DNA of 34,252 nt, taken from positions 1 to 34,252 of the forward strand of contig JAQBOV010000101.1 of NCBI GenBank assembly GCA_028287895.1, written 5' to 3'. The translations under genes and the position numbers were made by a program. Shown piece by piece: positions 16,676 to 25,024 of the stretch. The notes under the pieces were generated by a model, which saw nothing but the letters and a program-made list of their open reading frames with translations, made no database searches and was not told where the DNA came from. Source of the DNA: Mucilaginibacter sp. GTDB lineage: Bacteria; Bacteroidota; Bacteroidia; Sphingobacteriales; Sphingobacteriaceae. Position 1 is the stretch's first letter. Each line of letters opens with the position of its first letter.

Positions 16676-18460
16676 ATGGAACGACATACCTACCAAACAG
16701 GCATTATCGGCAATTGTGCCTTTATGGCGCATGTAAATAAAAACACTAATATCGACTGGCTTTGCTGGCCCCGCTTCGACAGCACCTTTATTTTCGGAGG
16801 ACTGCTGGATAAAATAAAAGGCGGTGAATTTTCTATTTTGCCAGAGGGTGAATACAGCTCGCATCAGTATTACCAGGAAAACACTAATATACTGATCACC
16901 GAGATTACCGTAAAAAGCGGCGGAAAATACCGCATAACCGACTTTGCACCCCGCTTTTACCAGGATCAACGCTATTACAAGCCGTTAATGCTCGTCAGAA
17001 AAATAGAGGTGCTGGAAGGCTCGCCGCGGGTAATTGTAAAATGTTCTCCGGTTTCTGAATACGGGCAAACTAAATTGGATGTCAACAGGGGAAGCAACCA
17101 TATACAATATATCGGCGGTGATGAAAAAATGCGCCTGACGACCAATATACCGGTAAGCTATGTTTTTGAAGCGCATCCATTTGTTTTAAATGAAAGCAAA
17201 TACCTGGTACTGACCTATGGCGAGCCGCTGGAAGCTCCCCTGATCAGTACTTCCGATCGTTTTCTGAATGAAACTACGCGATACTGGCAAAGGTGGATCA
17301 AACACTCATCGATAGCCACGTTTTACCAGCCCTTTGTGATACGCTCTGCTTTGGCGCTTAAAATACACCAGTTTGAAGACACCGGCGCCATTATCGCCTC
17401 CAGCACCACCAGTTTGCCTGAGGCGCCGGGCAGCGGGCGTAATTGGGATTACCGTTACTGCTGGCTGCGCGATACCTATTACGTGATCACCTCGCTAAAC
17501 CACATCGGCCATTTCGAGGAGATGGAAAAATATTTCAGTTATGTTACCGATATCTCCTTTGCTGAAGATTTCAGATACCAGCCCTTGTATGGTATTACCG
17601 GCCAGAAGAAACTAACAGAACAGATATTAAGTGGTTTGGACGGCTATCTCGGTAATCAACCTATCCGCATTGGCAATCAGGCTTATGAGCACATTCAGAA
17701 TGATATTTACGGACAAGTCTTGATCTCGGTACTGCCTTTGTATACCGATCACCGCTTCATTTTTTCTGAAAGAAAGGACTCGGCACGATGGGTAGAATAT
17801 TTATTAAATAAGATAGAAAAAACCATCGATGAAAAAGATGCGGGCATATGGGAGTTCCGTAATATGGCCAACATCCATTGTTACAGTAATTTGTTCCAGT
17901 GGGCCGGCGCCTGTGCAGCTGAAAAAATGGCACGTACCATTGAGCACAAAGCGCTAACACGTAAGGCGATCACTTTAAAAAGGAAAGCTGCAAAACATAT
18001 CGAAAGCTGCTACGATCCTGAAAGAAAAGTTTATACCAATTCGGCAGGCAGCCCCAACCTCGATGCCAGTACTTTGCAGCTTATTATGATGAATTATCTT
18101 GACCCGGCATCCAAGCGTGCAAGAGACCATTTATGCGCATTAGAAAAAGAACTAAAGGCATCTAACGGATTATTTTACAGATACTTATACAGAGACGATT
18201 TTGGCAAACCCAAGAGCACATTCCTGATCTGCGCCTTTTGGTATGTAGAAGCACTGGCAACCGTGGGCCGGATAGATGATGCTTTAAAAGAATTTGAAAA
18301 CCTGCTGCAGTTCTCTAATCATCTGCTGCTTTTCAGCGAGGATGTGGACGAAGAAACCGGCAGCCAGTGGGGTAATTTCCCACAGGCATACAGTCACGTA
18401 GGCCTGATGAATGCAGCCTATCGTATCGCCATGAAATTAGATAGACCGATATTTTTATAA
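16676..18460 (+). CDS. Glycoside hydrolase family 15 protein (glucoamylase/trehalase type)
   Basis: 594 residues. An N-terminal beta-sandwich (about 1-220, starting TGIIGNCAFMAHVNKNTNIDWLCWPRFDS) precedes an (alpha/alpha)6 barrel. Active-site signatures are GSGRNWDYRYCWLRDTYYV near residue 247 and the C-terminal SEDVDEETGSQWGNFPQAYSH, which holds the probable catalytic base Glu. There is no signal peptide, so it acts in the cytosol. It lies beside the fused trehalose-phosphate synthase/phosphatase gene; bacterial GH15 members of this lineage include trehalases, so intracellular trehalose or glucan turnover is a reasonable inference, not a proof. Confidence 0.9.
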   Translation: MERHTYQTGIIGNCAFMAHVNKNTNIDWLCWPRFDSTFIFGGLLDKIKGGEFSILPEGEYSSHQYYQENTNILITEITVKSGGKYRITDFAPRFYQDQRYYKPLMLVRKIEVLEGSPRVIVKCSPVSEYGQTKLDVNRGSNHIQYIGGDEKMRLTTNIPVSYVFEAHPFVLNESKYLVLTYGEPLEAPLISTSDRFLNETTRYWQRWIKHSSIATFYQPFVIRSALALKIHQFEDTGAIIASSTTSLPEAPGSGRNWDYRYCWLRDTYYVITSLNHIGHFEEMEKYFSYVTDISFAEDFRYQPLYGITGQKKLTEQILSGLDGYLGNQPIRIGNQAYEHIQNDIYGQVLISVLPLYTDHRFIFSERKDSARWVEYLLNKIEKTIDEKDAGIWEFRNMANIHCYSNLFQWAGACAAEKMARTIEHKALTRKAITLKRKAAKHIESCYDPERKVYTNSAGSPNLDASTLQLIMMNYLDPASKRARDHLCALEKELKASNGLFYRYLYRDDFGKPKSTFLICAFWYVEALATVGRIDDALKEFENLLQFSNHLLLFSEDVDEETGSQWGNFPQAYSHVGLMNAAYRIAMKLDRPIFL

Positions 18461-18509
18461 ATTGCCGCGTCAACTAAAATAATGGAGATATATCAAAAGC
18501 GCATTGTAG

Positions 18510-19283
18510 ATGGGAAACTATAATAAAGACGATAATTGGTCTAGTTTAAAAACCACTTATGGGCACAACACGCATGCCGGTGAAAAAGTAATGTTAACAG
18601 ACGCTGAAATTTATTATGAAATATATGGCAGCGGGCAACCTTTGCTTCTTTTGCATGGTAATGGCCAATCCATTAATTCATTTAAAAATCAAATTAGCGA
18701 GTTTTCAAAAAAGTATAAAGTAATTGCTGTGGATACGCGGGGCCATGGCTATAGCACGGATCTAAGTACCGGGGCGCTTACTTATGAAATATTTGCAGCA
18801 GATATGAGGCATCTGCTTGATTCATTAAAGATACCTAAGGCAGATATTTTGGGCTGGAGTGATGGAGCGATCACCGGGATAATTATGGCATTAAAGTATC
18901 CTTCTTATGTAAATAAGTTAGCAGTGATGAGCGCCAATTTATTCCCCAAACCCGGTGCATTGAAGGATATTGTGTTTGTATTAATGAAGGAACTGATCGA
19001 TGATCTGAAATATAACCAAGATATTCATTCAGCCCGGCAGAGAAGAATATATGAGCTTATATTTAATGAGCCTCATCTTACCTTCATAGAATTGAATAAT
19101 ATCATATCTCCTGTATTGGTAATGGCAGGAGAAAATGACGTCATTTTTGAAAGCCACACACGGGAAATAGCCCGTAGCATTCCGGATTCCCAATTAATGA
19201 TCTTTAAAAATGCGGATCATTTTGCTCCATTTTCCGTTGCGGCAGAATTTAACAAGGCGGTTTTAGAGTTTTTGAATGGTTAA
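18510..19283 (+). CDS. Alpha/beta hydrolase
   Basis: 257 residues with the hydrolase fold. The oxyanion region is LLLLHGNGQSINSFKNQ, the nucleophile elbow GWSDG (Ser near 118), the acid AGENDVI and the base His in NADHFAPF near the C-terminus. It has an N-terminal extension of about 30 residues before the first strand. No lid-family marker that would give a substrate was seen. It follows GH15 by 49 bases in the same direction and may be co-transcribed; the role is unknown. Confidence 0.88.
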   Translation: MGNYNKDDNWSSLKTTYGHNTHAGEKVMLTDAEIYYEIYGSGQPLLLLHGNGQSINSFKNQISEFSKKYKVIAVDTRGHGYSTDLSTGALTYEIFAADMRHLLDSLKIPKADILGWSDGAITGIIMALKYPSYVNKLAVMSANLFPKPGALKDIVFVLMKELIDDLKYNQDIHSARQRRIYELIFNEPHLTFIELNNIISPVLVMAGENDVIFESHTREIARSIPDSQLMIFKNADHFAPFSVAAEFNKAVLEFLNG

Positions 19284-19457
19284 TTTTCTTTTTTATTGTC
19301 AAAGTTTGTGGTAATGATTCCAAAAATCGTTGGCCGAAAGATTTTAATTATCGATATAGATTCGCTCCCTAGGTGCAATACCTGGCTGGCTATTGATATT
19401 TCCTCTCATATGCGGCGCGGTTAATAAGTACAATGGGTTTGAACAGGGACAAATAAT

Positions 19458-19490
19458 TCCGCATTCAAACTTTCGCACTCCGCATTCAAA
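19458..19490. repeat. Short direct repeat TCCGCATTCAAA x2, 21-bp period
   Basis: TCCGCATTCAAA occurs at 19458-19469 and 19479-19490, two helical turns apart, between the convergent alpha/beta hydrolase and otsA/otsB genes. The second copy touches the end of the trehalose gene. No function can be assigned. Confidence 0.6.
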
Positions 19491-19493
19491 AGT

Positions 19494-21701
19494 TTAATCA
19501 TTTATCAGCTTGTCCACAGCACTATTCTCGGTCAGATTCTTCAATAATCTTCGTGCTTCGCCCGGCGTTCTTAAATAGAATTTTGCCGCGGACAGGCTGC
19601 TTCCGATCTTTATGGTAACTGCACCTTCCGGCAGGGCTTTAAATATATCCTCATCGGTATAGTCATCGCCCAAGGCCATTATAAAATCGTAATTATTATT
19701 GTCGATCAGGGTTAACGCTGCTTTGCCTTTATTGATCTCCATATTTTTTATTTCAACCACTTTATCGCCCGGCAATAATTGCAAGCCTTTGTCATTAGCC
19801 AGGTATTTTAAATTGTTCATCAACTCCCCTGCCCTTAATTCGCCAAGTCCTTTTTGGGCCTTGCGATAATGCCAAACCAGTGAGTAAGATTTCTTTTCGA
19901 TAAAGGTACCCGGTGTGCGGTCAACATAGGTTTCCAGTATAGGCAAAATATCATGTTTCCATTGTGCTGACAGGCCCGGTAATTTATGCCAGCTTGTTTT
20001 TTGCTTTTTAAACCAGGCGCCATGCTCGGCAACCAGGTCGATACGATGATCACCAAACCATTCAGCCAGATTCTCGTGTCTGCGCCCGCTGATCAGCACT
20101 ACATGGTTAGCCGGATCTTCGGTTAGCTGGATCAATATCCTATACAATTCTTCATCGGGACTGGCTTGCTCAATGTTTGATTTAAAATCGACCAGGGTGC
20201 CGTCGTAGTCTAAAAATATAATGCGTTTATTGGTTTTGGCATAGCGGTTTATAATGGACTGCTGGGTAGCTGAACCAATATAGCGGGTTTGCATGGAGCG
20301 CTGAAATTGTATCACCTCTTTCAGTTTATCCATAAAAATTTTCACCCAGTGTGAAATATTGAACTTAGATACCATTTGCCGCATTTGCTGCATTCGCCTT
20401 TGTTGCTCATCTAAAGGCATATTAATGGCCCTGATAATCGTATCAGCTACTTCCACAGTATTATTGGGGTTTACGATAAGGGCATCTATCAGCTCTTTTG
20501 ATGCACCTGCCATCTCGCTTAATATCAATACACCATCGTTGTTAATACGGCTGGCCACATACTCCTTGCTGACCAGGTTCATGCCATCGCGCATAGGCGT
20601 CACCAGGCAAATGTCAGCAGTATAATATAAAGCCGACAGCATTTCTATGGGTAATGAGCGGTAATAATAATGGATGGGTGTCCAGTCCATTGTGCGGTAA
20701 ACGGCATTAATACTTCCTACTCTTTTATCTATCTGATCTCGCAGTTGTGCATATTGGGGCACAGTATCCCGCGAAGGCACTACCACCATATAAAGTGCTA
20801 TTTTCTCTTTGTACTGCGGATATTGTTCAAGCAGGTGTTCAAAAGCCTGCAAGCGTTGTAAAATTCCTTTACTGTAGTCTAACCGGTCTATCGTCACCAC
20901 CAGTTTGATGTTTTTAAAGGTATCCTGAATAAGTTTGATGTCTTTTTTTACCTGCGGATCGTTGGGCAGCGAGGCATATTTTTTTTCATCAATACCCATC
21001 GGAAATGATTCAACCACTATTGAACGTTCACCGTCTGATATAATATTTGCAGAAGAAGTTACCGGCAATATCCGCGTGGCGGCATTTAAAAAGTGCCTTA
21101 CATCATCAAACGTATGAAAACCGATCAGGTCGGCGCCTAATACGCCATGTATCAGTTCGGCACGCCAGGGGATCAGCCTAAACATTTCGTACGATGGGAA
21201 AGGAATGTGCAAAAAGAAACCGATTGCCAGATCAGGCTGTTCTTCCCGGATCAGCGCGGGCAAAAGCATCAATTGATAATCATGTACCCAAATGGTATCT
21301 CCGGGTTTTGCTGTTTTAAGTACGGCATCCTTAAACTTTTCATTTACTTTTTGGTAAAAATCCCAGTTCGACTGCTTGTAATTGGCATAAGTGGAAGCAT
21401 AATAATGAAATACCGGCCACAAAACATCGTTTGAAAAGCCCTCGTAATATTCACTGATCTCCTCCTGCGATAAAAAGACAGGTAATAAGCTCTGCTGTTT
21501 TAACTGCCTGATAATTTTTTCTTTTTTATCATCTTCCGTTATTTCAAGGCCTGGCCAGCCTATCCATATATTATCATTTTGTTTGTAGATAGAACCTAAA
21601 CCGGTAGCCAATCCTCCTTCGCTCGGCGACAACATATACTCGCCATCATTTTCAGTGATCTTTACGGGTAGCCGGTTGGATACAATTATAGTTTTAGACA
21701 T
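19494..21701 (-). CDS. Bifunctional trehalose-6-phosphate synthase/phosphatase
   Basis: 735 residues in two parts. Residues 1-about 460 are a GT20 synthase (OtsA type): SEGGLATGLGSI, WVHDYQLMLLPALIRE, GFFLHIPFPSYEMFRLIPWR, LDYSKGILQRLQAFE, and PMRDGMNLVSKEYVASR. Residues from about 500 are a HAD phosphatase (OtsB type): FLDYDGTLVDF, the Asp nucleophile motif, and ALGDDYTDEDIFKAL. It converts UDP-glucose (or similar) and glucose-6-phosphate to trehalose-6-phosphate and then to trehalose, in the cytosol. The gene overlaps an inverted repeat at its start codon. It is convergent with the GH15/hydrolase pair. Confidence 0.96.
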   Translation of the reverse strand: MSKTIIVSNRLPVKITENDGEYMLSPSEGGLATGLGSIYKQNDNIWIGWPGLEITEDDKKEKIIRQLKQQSLLPVFLSQEEISEYYEGFSNDVLWPVFHYYASTYANYKQSNWDFYQKVNEKFKDAVLKTAKPGDTIWVHDYQLMLLPALIREEQPDLAIGFFLHIPFPSYEMFRLIPWRAELIHGVLGADLIGFHTFDDVRHFLNAATRILPVTSSANIISDGERSIVVESFPMGIDEKKYASLPNDPQVKKDIKLIQDTFKNIKLVVTIDRLDYSKGILQRLQAFEHLLEQYPQYKEKIALYMVVVPSRDTVPQYAQLRDQIDKRVGSINAVYRTMDWTPIHYYYRSLPIEMLSALYYTADICLVTPMRDGMNLVSKEYVASRINNDGVLILSEMAGASKELIDALIVNPNNTVEVADTIIRAINMPLDEQQRRMQQMRQMVSKFNISHWVKIFMDKLKEVIQFQRSMQTRYIGSATQQSIINRYAKTNKRIIFLDYDGTLVDFKSNIEQASPDEELYRILIQLTEDPANHVVLISGRRHENLAEWFGDHRIDLVAEHGAWFKKQKTSWHKLPGLSAQWKHDILPILETYVDRTPGTFIEKKSYSLVWHYRKAQKGLGELRAGELMNNLKYLANDKGLQLLPGDKVVEIKNMEINKGKAALTLIDNNNYDFIMALGDDYTDEDIFKALPEGAVTIKIGSSLSAAKFYLRTPGEARRLLKNLTENSAVDKLIND

Positions 21702-21725
21702 AATAAGGACTATTAATCCTTATTA
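21701..21725 (-). promoter_or_regulatory. Start-codon hairpin of the trehalose synthase/phosphatase mRNA
   Basis: Perfect 9-bp inverted repeat TAATAAGGA (21701-21709) / TCCTTATTA (21717-21725) with a 7-base loop. The proximal arm includes the A of the ATG at 21701, and the whole hairpin covers the last 25 bases of the leader. In RNA it could hide the start codon, which points to translational control. A dyad operator would be an alternative reading. Confidence 0.55.
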
Positions 21726-21841
21726 AAGGCCCAAAAGACATAAGTTGTTTTAATTTTCGACTAAATAAAATCAGCGCTTCGATTCACCTAAATACCAATT
21801 AACTAAAAAAACAAAAGTTAACGAATGAGTTGATATAAAAT

Positions 21842-21872
21842 AAAAAAGCCACCCCGAATAATGGGATGGCTT
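21842..21872 (-). terminator. Terminator of the PepSY-like gene
   Basis: AAGCCA(T)CCC / GGG(G)TGGCTT stem on the minus strand with a 7-base loop, followed by a T-run (complement of 21842-21847). It lies 25 bases after the stop of the gene at 21897. Confidence 0.8.
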
Positions 21873-21896
21873 GTAAGTTTTGAGCTTTTCAGTAAA

Positions 21897-22373
21897 TTAC
21901 TTTACTTCTTTGTAAAATTCAGTGTGTGCATCTGAAGTGATCTTTACCAATACTTCTTTAGTATCGCTTTTCAGGTCAACAAAGTAAGCTGTTTCATCAG
22001 CATCCGGGTTTAACTCGGTGTTGTTTTGAATTATGATCACTTGATTAACCGCATAACCTTTGTACTTTTCATCAATTTCTTGCTTGGTTTTAACAGGAAT
22101 AGCTCTAACGTCAGTATTTGTTGTTAAAGCTACAAACTCACCCTGAAGATTGTAAAAGGCAGTCATTGTAACCCCTTCATTAACAAAATCAGCTTTCTGG
22201 AAGTTTTTGTTAACGGTCCAAACCACATTTTTTGCATCAGCAAAATCTACGTTGAACTGGTTTAACACCGTGTAAGAAACATTTACAGCAGTGTTGCTTT
22301 TCTTGGTGCCATCGGCAAATGCGGCTACGCTAAACATTGTAGCGATTGCGGCGGTTATAAATAATTTTTTCAT
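21897..22373 (-). CDS. Exported PepSY-like small protein
   Basis: 158 residues from ATG 22373 (MKKLFITAAIATMFSVAAFA); the ATG seven codons upstream is rejected because the signal peptide starts at the inner one. The mature chain has AKNVVWTVNKNFQKADFVNEG, then ...TMTAFYNLQGEFVALTTN, and a later EIDEKYKGYAVNQVI segment. This matches the layout of PepSY-like/beta-lactamase-inhibitor-like periplasmic proteins found in many Bacteroidota. It has no cysteines. The function is unknown. Confidence 0.75.
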   Translation of the reverse strand: MKKLFITAAIATMFSVAAFADGTKKSNTAVNVSYTVLNQFNVDFADAKNVVWTVNKNFQKADFVNEGVTMTAFYNLQGEFVALTTNTDVRAIPVKTKQEIDEKYKGYAVNQVIIIQNNTELNPDADETAYFVDLKSDTKEVLVKITSDAHTEFYKEVK

Positions 22374-22396
22374 TGTCTTAAATTTTAAATCCACAA

Positions 22397-22404
22397 CAAA
22401 AGTA
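22397..22404 (-). promoter_or_regulatory. Candidate -7 box of the PepSY-like gene
   Basis: TACTTTTG on the minus strand matches TAnnTTTG and would place the start of RNA about 15-17 bases before the ATG. No good TTTG was found at -33, so confidence is low. Confidence 0.35.
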
Positions 22405-22501
22405 ACGTTGTGTTGCCAATATTTAAAATAAAAGTTAATTTTTATGATTATTTAATAAACTTATAGGACATTTTTTAATTTTTGCAAAATTGATGGCAAT
22501 C

Positions 22502-22564
22502 CTTAGTGTGTTTTTTACAATATGTTAACGGGATGATTAACTACTTAGTGTACTTTTTACAATA
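22502..22564. repeat. Two 21-bp near-identical direct repeats, 42-bp period
   Basis: CTTAGTGTGTTTTTTACAATA at 22502-22522 and the variant CTTAGTGTACTTTTTACAATA at 22544-22564 differ at two positions (22510 versus 22552, and 22511 against it by one base). The period is 42 bp, four helical turns. They lie upstream of the PepSY-like gene, about 130-190 bases before its start, and 77 bases or more past the SDR stop. They look like paired operator sites. Confidence 0.7.
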
Positions 22565-22610
22565 AGCTAAATTCGTAATCACTTTGTTACATGTTAATGA
22601 CAATGAGGGC

Positions 22611-22626
22611 TTTTTGTTAACAAAAA
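22611..22626. repeat. Perfect 16-bp palindrome TTTTTGTTAACAAAAA
   Basis: The centre is GTTAAC. It sits 15 bases after the SDR stop, with no loop, so it suits a dimeric DNA-binding protein better than a terminator. Related tgttaac/tgttaat words occur at 22522-22528 and 22592-22598. Confidence 0.55.
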
Positions 22627-22640
22627 TGTCAAATAAGCAC

Positions 22641-23447
22641 TTATCCATTATCAGAAAAGCCTGGATAAAGAGTCATCCCGCCATCCATAAATATGGTAGT
22701 ACCGGTAATATAATCGGCCTCATCCGATGCAAGCCATGCCGCCAGCTTGCCAATATCTTCCGGCTGACCGATGCGGTTGTAAGGTACAAGGGTTAGCAGT
22801 TTGTTTAATGCATCAGGTGTCTCCCAGGCGCTGTGATTGATGGGTGTTTGTATAGCGCCGGGTCCAATACTTACTACCCTTATCTTATGCGGGGCCAGTT
22901 CCTGCGCCATGCTTTTCATCAGCATCATGATGCCGCCTTTGCTGGCTGCATAGTTTACATGGCCCCCCCAGGGGATCACTTCGTGCACGCTGCTCATGCA
23001 GATGATCTTACCGGCCGCCCGGCTCACTCGCTCTACCACTCCCCTGCGTACAAACTCCTTTGCCGCCTCGCGCGAGCATAAAAACTGCCCGGTGAGGTTG
23101 ATATTAATCACCGTTTGCCATTGGTCTAATGTCATGTCTACAAACTTGGAGTCCTTTTGCAAACCGGCGTTGTTTACTAAAATATCTATGGTGTCATATT
23201 GTTTATACAACTCGGCGAACATGGCCTGTACCTGAGCTTCATGACTCACATCGGCCTGGTAGGCAAAAGCCTGGCCGCCTGCCGTCTTTATTTCGCTAAC
23301 GGTTTGATCTGCCGCAGCCTGGTTATGTGCATAATTAATGAGCAGCTTCGCCCCTGCCTGCGCTAATGCCAGCGCTACGCCCTTGCCGATGCCGCTATCG
23401 GCCCCCGTAACCAAGGCAGATTGTCCGTACAATGAGTATGAATTCAT
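22641..23447 (-). CDS. SDR family oxidoreductase (glucose 1-dehydrogenase-like)
   Basis: 268 residues of the classical SDR group. The cofactor loop TGADSGIGKG starts near residue 14, NNAG near 91, and the catalytic set is SSVHEV and NYAASKGG (Tyr-xxx-Lys). The C-terminus SDEADYITGTTIFMDGGMTLYPGF is complete and typical of glucose 1-dehydrogenase-like SDRs, with the GG before the final strand, unlike the IS-truncated SDR at the left edge. Oxidation of a sugar or polyol with NAD(P) is likely; the substrate is not settled. It is monocistronic. Confidence 0.88.
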   Translation of the reverse strand: MNSYSLYGQSALVTGADSGIGKGVALALAQAGAKLLINYAHNQAAADQTVSEIKTAGGQAFAYQADVSHEAQVQAMFAELYKQYDTIDILVNNAGLQKDSKFVDMTLDQWQTVININLTGQFLCSREAAKEFVRRGVVERVSRAAGKIICMSSVHEVIPWGGHVNYAASKGGIMMLMKSMAQELAPHKIRVVSIGPGAIQTPINHSAWETPDALNKLLTLVPYNRIGQPEDIGKLAAWLASDEADYITGTTIFMDGGMTLYPGFSDNG

Positions 23448-23804
23448 GGGATTTTGATTTGATATAAATATAGTGAGTTTGTCTGAACCGGGATTTAGAT
23501 TCTCTGAAATGGTTGTCTGAAGCAGGATTTGCGGGATTAAAGGATGGCAGGATTTATTATGCGGTCAACTTTTTCCTCCACGACGCACATTTCATAATCA
23601 GCATAATCAATCATTCAAATCGTGGTTCAGACAAAGTATTGCACATTGACCTGCCTGCATAAAGACTGCTTTGCCTAAGCAAGTTCGGGACAGTTGCTGC
23701 TGGCAATGACTTTTTTTTTTATTATTAATTCCTGCTGAAAGCTAAAACTCCCCTTAAAAATCAACCTACTATTTTCCGTAGTTTTACCGGCAAATCTGCT
23801 CACA
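23448..23804. other. 357-base intergenic region with a MITE-like element
   Basis: No gene was found. Most of it is the inverted-repeat element at 23478-23635; the rest (23636-23804) is AT-rich with a poly-T stretch at 23711-23719 and should contain the promoter of the following glycosyltransferase, but no clear TAnnTTTG box was seen. Confidence 0.5.
23478..23635. repeat. MITE-like/palindromic intergenic element bounded by 12-bp inverted repeats
   Basis: TTTGTCTGAACC (23478-23489) and GGTTCAGACAAA (23624-23635) are perfect inverted repeats. The pairing continues inward as GGGATTT against AAATCGT with one mismatch and one G-U, giving a 19-bp arm. The interior contains several GGATT/GGGATTAAAGGAT short tandem units (for example around 23524-23556). 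I recall similar elements in Sphingobacteriaceae intergenic DNA, but no copy number can be shown here. Confidence 0.7.
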
Positions 23805-24941
23805 ATGATATTCTTTTACTGCAGCTTAGCAATAAGCCTGATCACTATAGCCCTGACCATTTACCTGCTTGCTGGCTTAAAGAAAATCCGGCAATTAAGT
23901 GCACAGCCCCTGCTGGAAGAACAGCCGCCTGTTGCCGTTATCATTGCGATGCGTAACGAGGAGGAGGAGCTGGAAAAAGCGCTGCAGAGTGTTTTGAATT
24001 TGAACTATAATAACTACCGCATTGTTGTGGTGAACGACCGTTCGACAGACCGGACCGGCGAAATATTGCAGGATTTTAAGACACGGCATCCGCAACTGGA
24101 TATGGTAAGCATCACCACACTGCCTGATGATTGGCTGGGGAAAAATAATGCTTTATACCAGGGCTACCTGAACAGTAGGGAAGAATGGATGCTTTTTACT
24201 GATGCGGATATTGAATTTCATCCGGATGCGCTGAGCCGGGCCATGAGCTATGCGGTTGCCAATAAACTGGATCACCTGTCTATATTGCCTGAAGTGGTAT
24301 CCCGGTCGGCTATTTTAAACAGCGTACTGGCTACCTTTGCTATTATGCTGATATTGCACCTGAAGCCATGGGATGCCAAAAAGGCCGGATCAAAGGCCTT
24401 TGTGGGCATTGGCGCATTTAATTTGCTGCGGCGGGATGCCTATGAAAAAATAGGAACCCACGCCTGTATCCGGCGAAGACCGGACGATGATCTGCAGCTT
24501 GGCCTGCGGGTTAAGTCGGCAGGTTTGCGGCAGGATGTGCTGACCGGCCTGGGATATATCCGCCTTGAATGGTACAAGAACCTGGGGCAGTTTGGCAACG
24601 GCCTATTAAAAAATTCATTTTCAACCGCCGATTATAATATCAGCAGAACTTTTGCAAGTGTAACATTCATATTAATAGCGATTGCCTTACCCATGCCTGT
24701 GATGTTTGTTTTCGGCTCAACTGCTATCCGCTTAATGGCAGGAGCAGTATTGCTTTTTCATATCGTCTACATGATCATGGTTCCGCCAAACAAATGGTGG
24801 TATGCCCTGATGATCCCGTTTGCAGGTTTGTTTATGGCTTACACCTTTTTAAGAGCAGCCATAATAACACTTAAACAAGGCGGCATTTATTGGCGCGATA
24901 GTTTTTACTCGCTGGAAATGTTGAGAGGTAAGGGTTATTGA
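23805..24941 (+). CDS. Glycosyltransferase family 2, membrane-bound
   Basis: 378 residues. One N-terminal TM helix (residues 4-24) and probably two to three at the C-terminus (285-355) flank a GT-A domain: VAVIIAMRNEEEELEKALQSVLNLNYNNYRIVVVNDRSTD, then LPDDWLGKNNALYQG and FTDADIEF (the DxD-type metal site). RRRPDDDLQLGLRVKSAG follows, with the acidic residue used as base. This order resembles hopanoid/carotenoid-type GT2 enzymes (HpnB or CrtQ groups), so a lipid-linked sugar transfer is plausible. It is not flanked by related pathway genes, so the acceptor is unknown. Confidence 0.88.
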   Translation: MIFFYCSLAISLITIALTIYLLAGLKKIRQLSAQPLLEEQPPVAVIIAMRNEEEELEKALQSVLNLNYNNYRIVVVNDRSTDRTGEILQDFKTRHPQLDMVSITTLPDDWLGKNNALYQGYLNSREEWMLFTDADIEFHPDALSRAMSYAVANKLDHLSILPEVVSRSAILNSVLATFAIMLILHLKPWDAKKAGSKAFVGIGAFNLLRRDAYEKIGTHACIRRRPDDDLQLGLRVKSAGLRQDVLTGLGYIRLEWYKNLGQFGNGLLKNSFSTADYNISRTFASVTFILIAIALPMPVMFVFGSTAIRLMAGAVLLFHIVYMIMVPPNKWWYALMIPFAGLFMAYTFLRAAIITLKQGGIYWRDSFYSLEMLRGKGY

Positions 24942-25024
24942 CCCGGATAATTCTCCGTTTTTAAGTGTCTGATAACCGGCCGTTCAAGCTCTACAGGCAA
25001 AAACGAATAGTAAAAATGACTGAT

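Noticed and set aside
24944..24961. CGGA/TCCG hairpin with T5 after the glycosyltransferase
   Set aside because: The stem is only 4 bp, too weak to call a terminator.
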